DNA of 15,567 nt from Phycisphaerae bacterium (GCA_029259995.1 JAJDEC010000649.1:1-15567), one strand, 5' to 3'. Shown: positions 7,719-14,272, numbered from the stretch's first letter. Notes: generated by a model from the letters alone, not told the origin. Made by a program: numbers and translations.

Positions 7719-9512
7719 TCAATGGGATCGGAGGACGACGACCGTCAAATCGTCGGCCAGTTTGGCGAGCCCGACAAAGCGTCGAACATCCCACATGATC
7801 TGCTTGGCGATCAAGGACGCCGGCATTTTCGAATCGTGGGCCGCATGGGTCCGGATCGATTGATCCAGCCGAACGCGGCCGTATGTCTCGCCGTCGTAGT
7901 TCATCGCCTCCATGACGCCATCCGTGACCAGGACATAGATGTCCCCGGGACGCAGATCCGTCGTCGCCCAATCATAGGTGGCATCCGGATCGATCCCGAG
8001 AACGAGCCCCCCCTCGTCGAGCGTCTCGATCGTACCGTCCCGCAGTCGCAGCATCGGCTCGTGACCGGCGTTGCAAAATCGCATCGACTTCCCGTCCGGC
8101 GCAATGGCGGCGAAGAACATCGTGACAAATTCGCTGATCAGCGTGTCCTCGCAGATTCGACGGTTCACGTTGGACATCAGCTCGGACAACGTGGCCGAGC
8201 TTCGCGCGTGGCTTCGCAGGGCCGAGCGGGCACTGGCCATGATCAGGGATGCGGGAACGCCTTTTCCGACAACGTCAGCAATCCCGAACCCGAGTGTCCC
8301 GTCGGTATCCTGGATGAAGTCATAAAAGTCGCCCCCCAATTCCGAGTGCGGCTCATAGACACAGCCGAATTCGCAGCGGGGATGACTGGGCATTTCCGCC
8401 GGGAACATTCGGCGCTGGACATCCGCGGCCAGCTTCAATTGGCGATCCAGTCGTTCCGCCTCGGCGACGTCGCGTCGAAGCCGGGCATTGACGATGGCCG
8501 CCGCGACCTGGGAAGCAATGGCCTCCAGCAGGGCCCGATCGAATTCGCTGAACTCCGTGACGCGATCCATGTAGGCGCGCATGACGCCGAGCGGTCTTCC
8601 ACCGGACTTGAGGGGCGCGACGAGGGCGCTGCCGAGTCCCTCGCGGCGTGCCTTTTCCTGATAGAAGTTTCGCGGGTCGGTTCGAAGGTCGCGAATATAG
8701 AGCGTCTGGCCGGATAGCGCTTCCCGATCGATTTCGCTTTCCGACGCGAGAATGGCCTTCTTATCGAGGTACTCGGGCGAGAGGTTACAAACGGAGGCGA
8801 TCTCAAGAACGCCGGATTCCTCGTCGAGCAATCGAATCCCGGCCGCCTTGAGTTCCATCGCCTCCACGAGCAGCCGCGTCGCCGTGTCGAGAATCTCCTG
8901 AAGCTTGGTGCGTCCCGCGAGCTTGAGCCCGACGCCGTGCACGGCCGACATGTCGTCCATCCGGCAACGGAGCTGGTAGGCGTTGTAGCAGAGGCGCGCG
9001 ATCGTATTGGCAAGTTGCTGGATGAAACGCGTCGCCTTCTCCATCCGGGTTTCGGACCACGGCTTCAGATCTTCCGCAGACTCGGCCAATGCCTCCTCAC
9101 TCAGCCCGAATTTCGTTGCGAGCGTCGAAATCGTTAATGGCGTCAGCTGATGCTCCGGGCGATCGCCGACGATGATCGTACCGATGTGCTGTCCGTTCAG
9201 GACGATGGGCGCGACGGACTGGCAAAGGCCTGCGTGGCACTCGGCGCGACACGGCTGTACGGCAGATTCGACAAGGCCCGCGGCCTGCGCATGGCTCTCC
9301 AGACAGGCCGTCTTGCCGGAAAACGTGGACTGCATCAACTCACAGAAGTGCGGTTTTTCCGCCGGCCGCGTCAGGGCCAGCCCCGTATGGTCTCGAATGC
9401 TCGTCGCGATGCCCGTCAGGCGCGCGAACCCGTCCTGCAGTGCCTGCAGATCGCCGACATCGATGAAGTCCGTCAGGACGAGATTGGATGGACTGATGTG
9501 GCTCTTCGACAT
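7719..9512 (-). CDS. PocR-GAF-PP2C (SpoIIE/RsbU-type) serine phosphatase
   Basis: Cytosolic signalling phosphatase of 597 aa with no membrane segment. Domains in order: a PocR-type sensory domain (about 15-180) with a cysteine cluster at C57, C70, C88, C92 and C97; a GAF domain (about 200-345); a helical linker (343-372, ending AADVQRRMFP, the usual entry to this phosphatase fold); and a PP2C/SpoIIE domain (about 375-597) with metal-binding aspartates D395 (GGDFYD), D413 (IADVVGKG), D531 (VTDGVMEA) and D587/D588 (ADDLTVVV). Such enzymes normally dephosphorylate an anti-sigma-factor antagonist, but no antagonist or anti-sigma kinase is encoded nearby. The start is uncertain: ATG at 9512 has no good SD (GGAG lies 17 nt off), and a GTG at 9572 in the same frame would add 20 residues. 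Confidence 0.9.
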   Translation of the reverse strand: MSKSHISPSNLVLTDFIDVGDLQALQDGFARLTGIATSIRDHTGLALTRPAEKPHFCELMQSTFSGKTACLESHAQAAGLVESAVQPCRAECHAGLCQSVAPIVLNGQHIGTIIVGDRPEHQLTPLTISTLATKFGLSEEALAESAEDLKPWSETRMEKATRFIQQLANTIARLCYNAYQLRCRMDDMSAVHGVGLKLAGRTKLQEILDTATRLLVEAMELKAAGIRLLDEESGVLEIASVCNLSPEYLDKKAILASESEIDREALSGQTLYIRDLRTDPRNFYQEKARREGLGSALVAPLKSGGRPLGVMRAYMDRVTEFSEFDRALLEAIASQVAAAIVNARLRRDVAEAERLDRQLKLAADVQRRMFPAEMPSHPRCEFGCVYEPHSELGGDFYDFIQDTDGTLGFGIADVVGKGVPASLIMASARSALRSHARSSATLSELMSNVNRRICEDTLISEFVTMFFAAIAPDGKSMRFCNAGHEPMLRLRDGTIETLDEGGLVLGIDPDATYDWATTDLRPGDIYVLVTDGVMEAMNYDGETYGRVRLDQSIRTHAAHDSKMPASLIAKQIMWDVRRFVGLAKLADDLTVVVLRSH

Positions 9513-9795
9513 GGGCGGCGTCGCTTCGCTCCGTTCGGGAAGCCCGACAAGGATCACGCTCACGATTCTCACGCTTTGGGATTGACTGCCTGATGAAACC
9601 GCGGCATTCCGTTGCCACAGCTGTTAGAGAATAACGCGAAAGCGCCATAAAGTCCCCGGCGACATTGGGGATTGACTTGAATTCCTGCCGCACTCCGGAA
9701 TATTCGCCAGTGTGCGTGTCGAAACGACGCGTCGGCGGCTTCAAGCCTCTCGCCGTCGAACCGTTGTTCAGGATTCTGATTCGGATTGCGAACAC

Positions 9796-10173
9796 TCAAT
9801 CGCCGAACGACGACGAGGCGACGGTCTCTCGATGCTCCGCTTCGGGCGGCATCGAATCATCTGCAGCACTGAACAGGGTCCGTGCCGGGATCCGTTTTGG
9901 TGTATTTGTCTTGGACGAACCATCAGTTCTGGACGATCGCCGGACCGGAAGTCGTCGACCGACTTCCCCGGCATGATACGACTCGCGGATCGCGGCGCGC
10001 ATCGTGAACGTCATGCAATAAAACGTGGCGAACGCGGCGCCGATCGCGAAGAAGATCGGAGACGACTGCGGTACGTATGTCATCATCGCCCATACGGTGA
10101 CGCTCACAGCGAGGCAACTGACGACGAATCCGATAACGATTCGCTTCAGACAGATGATTCTTGAACGTTCCAT
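9796..10173 (-). CDS. Small two-helix membrane protein, unknown function
   Basis: Protein of 125 aa that I do not recognise. Two hydrophobic helices (about 11-33 and 37-58) are separated by a short loop, YVPQSS. The positive start (MERSR...CLKR) and the Arg-rich stretch after the second helix suggest that both ends are cytoplasmic. The remaining 65 residues are polar, rich in Arg, Ser, Pro and Glu, and probably disordered. The ATG at 10173 has AAGGA 8 nt upstream, which supports it as a real gene. It is transcribed divergently from the 58-aa gene at 10459, with a 285-bp gap between them. Moderately sure it is coding, because of the SD and the clean hydrophobic pattern. Confidence 0.6.
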   Translation of the reverse strand: MERSRIICLKRIVIGFVVSCLAVSVTVWAMMTYVPQSSPIFFAIGAAFATFYCMTFTMRAAIRESYHAGEVGRRLPVRRSSRTDGSSKTNTPKRIPARTLFSAADDSMPPEAEHRETVASSSFGD

Positions 10174-10445
10174 GCGCTACGTCCTTCGACGAAATGGCGT
10201 ACCCTCTTGAGCATACGATTGTCGGGCTCGGGAGAACGCAACCGGCAGTCAGAAACAGCGTCCGAATCGGACGTTATCGGCCGCGTGTTTGCAACTTGAT
10301 CAACCTTCGCAATGCCCACAATTGTCAAATCCCCGGCTGTGCGTCCTCAACGCCGATCGACTGAAATCGGGGTGAACCAATAGGGACACGGCGTCCATGT
10401 CCGCCTGCCGGGGCAAATCGCCGAGAACCGGCTATCATCCAGAGG

Positions 10446-10452
10446 AAGGAGG
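10446..10452 (+). promoter_or_regulatory. Consensus Shine-Dalgarno of the 58-aa gene
   Basis: AAGGAGG, 6 nt before the ATG at 10459. This is the best ribosome binding site in the window and is the main reason to accept the short gene behind it. Confidence 0.8.
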
Positions 10453-10458
10453 TGTGGC

Positions 10459-10635
10459 ATGACACTGGAACTCACATCTCTGGAGCACCGACTGATCACG
10501 GACCTGATCGCGCGAGAGCTGTACGAAATGCCGTCTGAAGTGCGAAGGACGCAAACAAGCACCTATCGCGACGAACTCAAGAACCGAGAACAGCACCTTC
10601 GAGAATTGCTGAAGCGGATGGATGAAACCAAATAG
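10459..10635 (+). CDS. 58-aa helical protein, unknown function
   Basis: Short gene of 58 codons, easily missed by length filters. It starts MTLELTSLEHRLITDL and ends RELLKRMDETK. The protein is highly charged and almost entirely amphipathic helix in two parts: about 6-23, then a turn with MPSEVRRTQT, then about 34-55. From memory it resembles a widespread unnamed family of about 60-aa helical proteins with the plan L..E...L...L..E L....SE.RRT.......EL..RE..L..LL; that resemblance needs a search. The start is fixed by a consensus SD 6 nt upstream. It lies on the + strand among - strand genes, 137 bp before the 22-aa micropeptide gene, with which it could share a transcript. Confidence 0.75.
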   Translation: MTLELTSLEHRLITDLIARELYEMPSEVRRTQTSTYRDELKNREQHLRELLKRMDETK

Positions 10636-10772
10636 CATGTTGAATCGTGCAGTCGAATCAATGTTTTCGTCAACGTTCCGGCCTTTCTCGTGTCACTACC
10701 AGTGAATCAGCGCGGGTTCGTGTGGAGTGGACTCGTCAATCAACGCCTTGCCAGAACAAAGGGAGCCATCAG

Positions 10773-10841
10773 ATGGACACATTTTCAATCATCATTGCTA
10801 TCATCCTCGCCATACTGGACATCATCTTCCTGTTTGTATGA
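10773..10841 (+). CDS. 22-aa single-helix membrane micropeptide
   Basis: Tiny gene of 22 codons. GGGAG lies 7 nt upstream of the ATG. The peptide begins MDTFSIIIAII, continues with one Asp mid-chain (LDI) and ends FLFV; apart from the two Asp and the Thr/Ser near the start it is Ile/Leu/Phe-rich and long enough to cross a membrane once. The upstream reading frame stays open, but the upstream residues look like random translation, so the short start is preferred. Composition and length resemble type I toxin peptides such as ShoB, Ibs or TisB, and also small membrane-protein regulators. I see no antisense RNA promoter that would settle it. Not assignable to a named family. Confidence 0.55.
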   Translation: MDTFSIIIAIILAILDIIFLFV

Positions 10842-10938
10842 TTGCGGACTGCATTGTCAGTCAGGACGCGGCAATGTCGGCCGTTCATTGGAATACGAAC
10901 GGAAACGTTGCCTCGGAATCGTTCGTGTGGGGTTCGCA

Positions 10939-10960
10939 GCGCAACATCGAGATGTTGCGC
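10939..10960. repeat. Perfect 10-bp inverted repeat (hairpin or operator)
   Basis: Arms GCGCAACATC and GATGTTGCGC flank a 2-bp centre. As RNA it would fold as a 9-bp stem with a CGAG loop. It lies 98 bp after the micropeptide stop and 21 bp past the end of the convergent PH-like gene. No T-run follows on either strand, so it is not a textbook intrinsic terminator, though it could serve as a bidirectional transcript end or a binding site. Confidence 0.6.
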
Positions 10961-10980
10961 CGATGCTGTTCGCTCGAGCA

Positions 10981-11535
10981 CTACCTGGCTGCGGCGTCGA
11001 CCAGCGCTTTCAATCGCTTGACATACATCTTATCCCCGCCCTGATCCATCGAGACAGGGAATGTGAATAGCCCGCCATCCGCAGTTTCGATCGACACGAT
11101 GCTGTTATCGATCCATGACGTCGAATAGCTCGGCGTGATATCGATGATCTCTGCCAACGGAATCGAGATTTCATGCTCGGTCCAGGCTGTCGAATAGAGC
11201 ACGAGTCGCTTGTCCGTCAGGATGTACACACCGCCATCGATCGACGTGATGGCGTCGCTGAAGAAACACTCGAGTTTCTCATCGTCTCGTAGAATTCCCA
11301 AGTCCTTCAGTTGCTTGACGTACTTCGCCGGTACTTTCGCGCCCGTCAGTGCATGCGGCGGCGGCGCCGTCGCGCCGATGTAGATACACGTGCCAAAACA
11401 TGCGAGTATCGTCAGCCCCATGACCAGACCAACGCCGATCAGAACTTTGACGAGCGTGCTCATGCCCTTCTTTGGCTCGGGTTGGCCGAACGACTGGAAT
11501 GATTGAAGCGGCGGCGGACTCGGAATTTGCGACAA
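10981..11535 (-). CDS. Membrane-anchored PH-like domain protein
   Basis: Protein of 184 aa. A short Pro/Gln-rich cytoplasmic start (1-24) is followed by one hydrophobic helix (about 27-54), a linker, and a C-terminal beta-rich domain (about 82-184). The pattern DEKLECFFSDA, GGVYILTDKRLVLYS and ISIPLAEIIDI is that of bacterial PH (bPH-type) domains. Function unknown; such domains are often envelope-associated. The start is TTG at 11535, supported by AGAGGTGA just upstream with good spacing; the first in-frame ATG (residue 25) would begin right at the helix and has no comparable SD. A perfect inverted repeat lies in the leader (11569-11586). Domain call moderate, coding status firm. Confidence 0.8.
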   Translation of the reverse strand: MSQIPSPPPLQSFQSFGQPEPKKGMSTLVKVLIGVGLVMGLTILACFGTCIYIGATAPPPHALTGAKVPAKYVKQLKDLGILRDDEKLECFFSDAITSIDGGVYILTDKRLVLYSTAWTEHEISIPLAEIIDITPSYSTSWIDNSIVSIETADGGLFTFPVSMDQGGDKMYVKRLKALVDAAAR

Positions 11536-11538
11536 GCG

Positions 11539-11546
11539 TCACCTCT
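11539..11546 (-). promoter_or_regulatory. Shine-Dalgarno supporting a TTG start
   Basis: AGAGGTGA on the - strand, with AGAGG 6 nt before TTG at 11535. It justifies the rare start codon of the PH-like gene. Confidence 0.65.
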
Positions 11547-11568
11547 GAGAGTTGGATTTCCGGCTCGG

Positions 11569-11586
11569 GAATGGCCGGCGCCATTC
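11569..11586. repeat. Inverted repeat upstream of the PH-like gene
   Basis: Arms GAATGGC and GCCATTC around CGGC, a perfect 7-bp dyad 34-51 nt upstream of the TTG start. It is suitable as a leader hairpin or repressor site; nothing else identifies it. Confidence 0.4.
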
Positions 11587-11687
11587 TCGTTGTCGCGCAT
11601 CATAATCGATTTGCGATCCCGGAAAATCCCGAAGACACGCCGTAAGCACCGATTTGTTTCGAATTCACTTCGCCTGGCCTCGAGGCG

Positions 11688-12626
11688 TCAGGATTGCTCC
11701 AAGACTGATTGAATGCGTCGATCGATGTCCGCGACAAGCGCTTTCTGTCGAGCAAGGCTGTCCTCAAGGCTTCCCAGAATCTCTCGAAGGATCTCGTCGA
11801 CCCGACTGACGGCCGCGTGGTCGACCGTCTTGACCTGCAACTTGCTCGTCCGGACCTTTCCCGCCATCCCTTCGAGCAGTTGATCCGCTTCGGCGAGCAA
11901 CAAGCACATCGAATCACTGAAACCGGCCGATTCGATGCGATTTCGGAATCGCGTCAACGAATGGCGCGCTCGACTGGAACATTCGTCGACGGTCCGCTTG
12001 CGGCCGGCGTTGACGACGGTTCGCAGAAGTCCATGACCTTCGGCGGCACGCACGCGCCCCATCATCCCCATGACATGCACTTCGTCGTGCAAATGATCCA
12101 GCGCTTCGCGTCCGGCTTCAATGGCCGCGACAAGACACTTGACCTGAGATTCGGCATTGGACTTTTCGCCCACATGCTTCCGCAATGCCTCGCCGGATTC
12201 GCCGGCCGATCCTGACAATGCGTCCCGCTTGTCTTCCAGATAACGCGTGTACTCGGACCGCGCGTCACCCAATTGTTCGATCTGATCTTCGAGACCGGCA
12301 AGATCCCGACGCGCCGATTCGAGCAATCTGTCGTAGGAGCCATGGTCCTCGCGAAGGCCCTCGAGCTCCCGTGTCTTCGCCTCAATCCGCTCCGTCCGTT
12401 TTCCGAACGCGGCGAGCACCAAACCTGTCAGACCGGAGCCGTTGAGCTTCTGAATCTCGCGCTCCGCTTCCTCCAGCCAGAAGGAAATGCCGTTGAGCTC
12501 GCGTTCCATCTCCTCGATCTTCTCACGCAATTCGGCGCAATCCGCTGCGAGCGTGTCGCGTCGCTCAAGGCGCTGCTTCAGCCGCGACAGATCGCTGACG
12601 GCTGCGTTCGACTCCGATTCTGACAT
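11688..12626 (-). CDS. Coiled-coil protein, unknown function
   Basis: Protein of 312 aa dominated by heptad-like, Glu/Arg/Leu-rich helix: about 10-62 (SRLKQRLERRD...EEAEREIQKL) and about 75-175. Between the two lies a short apolar segment, GLTGLVLAAFGKR (65-77), too short for a normal transmembrane helix and more like a hinge or membrane-dipping loop. The C-terminal 120 residues are less charged but still helical and include two Cys (about 216 and 241). No enzyme motif is visible. The frame is open upstream to 13145, but that part is antisense to the membrane protein gene at 12779-13186. The start at 12626 has GGGGGGAT 4 nt upstream. It may be a scaffold or cytoskeleton-like protein. I do not recognise a named family. 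Confidence 0.78.
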   Translation of the reverse strand: MSESESNAAVSDLSRLKQRLERRDTLAADCAELREKIEEMERELNGISFWLEEAEREIQKLNGSGLTGLVLAAFGKRTERIEAKTRELEGLREDHGSYDRLLESARRDLAGLEDQIEQLGDARSEYTRYLEDKRDALSGSAGESGEALRKHVGEKSNAESQVKCLVAAIEAGREALDHLHDEVHVMGMMGRVRAAEGHGLLRTVVNAGRKRTVDECSSRARHSLTRFRNRIESAGFSDSMCLLLAEADQLLEGMAGKVRTSKLQVKTVDHAAVSRVDEILREILGSLEDSLARQKALVADIDRRIQSVLEQS

Positions 12627-12778
12627 CTCGATCCCCCCGGTTGCACGCGCCATACGCCGCAGGCGTCCGCGCAATGCAGAGTCTCTCCATGGGGACCATC
12701 GGCTTGGGGAAATCACTGCTTGATTCAGGCAACATCGGCGGACCAACACGCCGCGGGTTCGATAAGTCGGATGTCCGA

Positions 12779-13186
12779 TTAATTCGTCGCCAACGGCGGC
12801 ATCGCCTCGCGCCGGCCCAACGTGACCATGCGTGCGCCGATCAGGTTGGCGGGCACTATCGCGGCGAGGAACGGTAAGTGATACCAAATCGGCATGGCGT
12901 CCCAGACTGACACCTGAACGGCGACGCCGACGAGGAGCAATAACACGCCCGTTACCAATGTATGTTTGATATGCGACTTGGCGGCGATTCGGGCCGTCAG
13001 CGCGCCCGATATGACACTCAGCAGGATGCTGAATCCCAGAATGATGACCAGGATTCCGACATTCGACGTCAAGCCGTTGGCGTCGAACGCATCGGGCTGG
13101 ATCGCGGCGATCCCAATGTTCCCGACCAGCCAGAGCACACTCCATCCAACAAAACCCACCAGAACAGCACCAATGCTTCTCAACAT
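12779..13186 (-). CDS. Four-helix membrane protein, unknown function
   Basis: Protein of 135 aa with four hydrophobic helices at about 3-24, 39-60, 70-92 and 98-120, connected by short loops, and a polar tail ending PPLATN. Motifs such as MLRSIGAVLVGFVGW at the start and WDAMPIWYHL before the last helix look like a conserved family of small membrane proteins that I cannot name. The frame extends to 13231, but ATG 13186 is chosen because GGGAG lies 8 nt upstream and the protein then begins directly with its first helix. It starts 48 bp after the stop of the SRPBCC gene on the same strand, so it is probably the third gene of the ArsR-SRPBCC operon. Confidence 0.75.
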   Translation of the reverse strand: MLRSIGAVLVGFVGWSVLWLVGNIGIAAIQPDAFDANGLTSNVGILVIILGFSILLSVISGALTARIAAKSHIKHTLVTGVLLLLVGVAVQVSVWDAMPIWYHLPFLAAIVPANLIGARMVTLGRREAMPPLATN

Positions 13187-13234
13187 GATAAATACTCCCA
13201 TCGATCTAAAGACCCGAGTCTCACAACTCACAGC

Positions 13235-13765
13235 TCAATTCAGCGGCCACTTCTCGCTGTGGCACTTCTTACCGAAGATGAACGGCATCACGAGCGGCCC
13301 CATCAACCCCTGCATGGCGTAATTGATCCGCGTACCCATCGCCGGCTTGCCCGTCTCGATCACGGCCTTCAGCGTGTCGACGATCATCTTGCCGCCCGAC
13401 GTCATGTGCTTGGCCGTCTGTGTGCCCTTCGGCATGTCGTCGACCGTCAGCGTGAAGTCGACGCCGCCATCGACCTTCTTCAAGTCGTAGGCCACTTTGC
13501 AGGGCGGATCGTTGAGTGTCGTAAAGCGAAACGTGTGCACGTAGCGATGCGGCGGATCGAATTCGAGAATGTCCCCTACGACGATTACGTACTTGCCATT
13601 GGCCGAGCGCATCTGGATCTTGCCGCCCTTCTTCAGGCCATTTGTGTGCATGCGCGCGTTGAACATCGCCTTCTGCAATGTGTCCGTCTTCGTGATTTCA
13701 TTCCAGACATCCTGAATGTTGCCGCGAATATGGACCTTGAAAACGGCTCGCTCCGTGTCACTCAT
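13235..13765 (-). CDS. SRPBCC / AHSA1-like domain protein
   Basis: Protein of 176 aa with the START-like ligand-cavity fold of the SRPBCC superfamily, AHSA1 branch. The opening RAVFKVHIRGNIQDVWNEIT, the central GDILEFDPPHRYVHTFRF and the late long helix around KMIVDTLKAVIETG are typical. Members of this group bind hydrophobic ligands or act as chaperone-activator-like domains; the specific ligand is unknown. The tail (GLMGPLVMPFIFGKKCHSEKWPLN) is more apolar than usual. Its ATG overlaps the TGA of the ArsR gene by 4 nt (ATGA), a strong sign of one operon and coupled translation. ArsR-SRPBCC pairs are common in bacteria, and the regulator probably controls this gene. Confidence 0.9.
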   Translation of the reverse strand: MSDTERAVFKVHIRGNIQDVWNEITKTDTLQKAMFNARMHTNGLKKGGKIQMRSANGKYVIVVGDILEFDPPHRYVHTFRFTTLNDPPCKVAYDLKKVDGGVDFTLTVDDMPKGTQTAKHMTSGGKMIVDTLKAVIETGKPAMGTRINYAMQGLMGPLVMPFIFGKKCHSEKWPLN

Positions 13766-14106
13766 TTGCGTTTCCCTTTCTTACCCTTCGATTCCAGCTT
13801 GTATTTGATGTCCGTCAGCGCGCCGGCCCAGAGTGCGCTGTATTCCGTTGTCCATCGTTCATGGATCATCTGGATCGGCACGGTATTGATATACATCCGC
13901 CGATCCCGCCCCTTCTTCTCCGAAATCAGGAGACTCGCATCTTCCAGCACGCCGAGATGTTTCATCACGGCAATCCGGCTCATCTCGAAGTGCGCGGCGA
14001 CATCGTTGACATTGCAGCCGGGGTTCGACCGAACAATGTCGAGAATTCGCCGTCGCGCCTCGTGCGCCAGGGCCTGAAATATCGCATCCATGGACTCAGG
14101 CTTCAT
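13762..14106 (-). CDS. ArsR-family winged-helix transcriptional regulator
   Basis: DNA-binding repressor of 114 aa. The winged helix-turn-helix covers about 8-75: FQALAHEARRRILDIV, then CNVNDVAAHFEMSRIAVMKHLGVLEDASLL as recognition region (given here for position 31-60), then the wing ISEKKGRDRRMYIN. The C-terminus is basic (KLESKGKKGKRK). No metal-binding CxC motif of the arsenic/cadmium type is present, so this is the non-metal branch usually paired with SRPBCC proteins. The ATG at 14106 has AGGAG 6 nt upstream, and that SD lies inside a perfect dyad, which suggests autorepression. It is the first gene of an operon with the SRPBCC gene and possibly the four-helix membrane protein. Confidence 0.92.
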   Translation of the reverse strand: MKPESMDAIFQALAHEARRRILDIVRSNPGCNVNDVAAHFEMSRIAVMKHLGVLEDASLLISEKKGRDRRMYINTVPIQMIHERWTTEYSALWAGALTDIKYKLESKGKKGKRK

Positions 14107-14126
14107 ATGTAACTCCTAGGTTACAT
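14107..14126. promoter_or_regulatory. Palindromic operator of the ArsR-SRPBCC operon
   Basis: Perfect inverted repeat ATGTAAC-N6-GTTACAT beginning one base from the ArsR start codon. The 6-bp centre carries the gene's AGGAG. ArsR proteins bind such dyads, so the likely role is autorepression by blocking transcription. In RNA the same sequence would form a 7-bp stem with part of the SD in the loop. A TTGACG on the - strand (14141-14146) 17 nt before a poor TAACCT could be the promoter, but would leave a very short leader. Confidence 0.65.
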
Positions 14127-14182
14127 GTTAGTCGGTCCGTCGTCAAGCGTTCGTTCAAAGAATTTCAGATTGCACTTTGATT

Positions 14183-14272
14183 CAGAGCCTCGTTGTCCCA
14201 ACGTGACGATCATCAGAGCCTCGCTGTCCCCAGCGTGGCAATCATCCGAGCCTCGCTGTCCCCAGCGTGACG
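14183..14272. repeat. Three tandem 31-32 bp repeats, each with a small hairpin
   Basis: Units at 14183-14213, 14214-14245 and 14246-14272 share the pattern GAGCCTCG(Y)TGTCCC...CGTG. Each contains a 5-bp hairpin: CGTTG/CAACG in the first, CGCTG/CAGCG in the other two. The T-to-C and A-to-G changes keep the stem paired. A decayed fourth copy may follow to about 14310, ending in the same GAACTC as unit three. The copies abut, so this is not a CRISPR array. Confidence 0.75.

Noticed and set aside
7489..7971. - strand frame of 160 codons upstream of the GNAT-nitrilase gene
   Set aside because: Overlaps the end of the phosphatase gene in another frame, Arg/Pro/Ser-rich, no SD; the gap itself looks non-coding.
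7617..8717. + strand frame of 366 codons opposite the phosphatase gene
   Set aside because: Runs antisense through the PP2C domain, has no SD and no recognisable motif.
10259..10273. Palindrome CGTCCG-AAT-CGGACG between the divergent 125-aa and 58-aa genes
   Set aside because: Could be an operator, but at 6-bp arms in GC-rich DNA it is not distinguishable from chance and no promoter element flanks it.
11640..11690. Intrinsic terminator after the coiled-coil gene (CGCCT/AGGCG)
   Set aside because: Only a 5-bp stem and no U-tract in the direction of transcription.
12627..13145. N-terminal extension of the coiled-coil gene
   Set aside because: It is antisense-frame reading through the membrane protein gene, Arg/Gly-rich, and a good SD sits at the later start at 12626.
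12962..14077. + strand frame of 371 codons opposite the ArsR-SRPBCC genes
   Set aside because: His/Arg-rich translation without domains; the - strand genes are certain.
14183..14272. CRISPR array
   Set aside because: The 31-32 bp units abut with no spacers and no cas genes are nearby.
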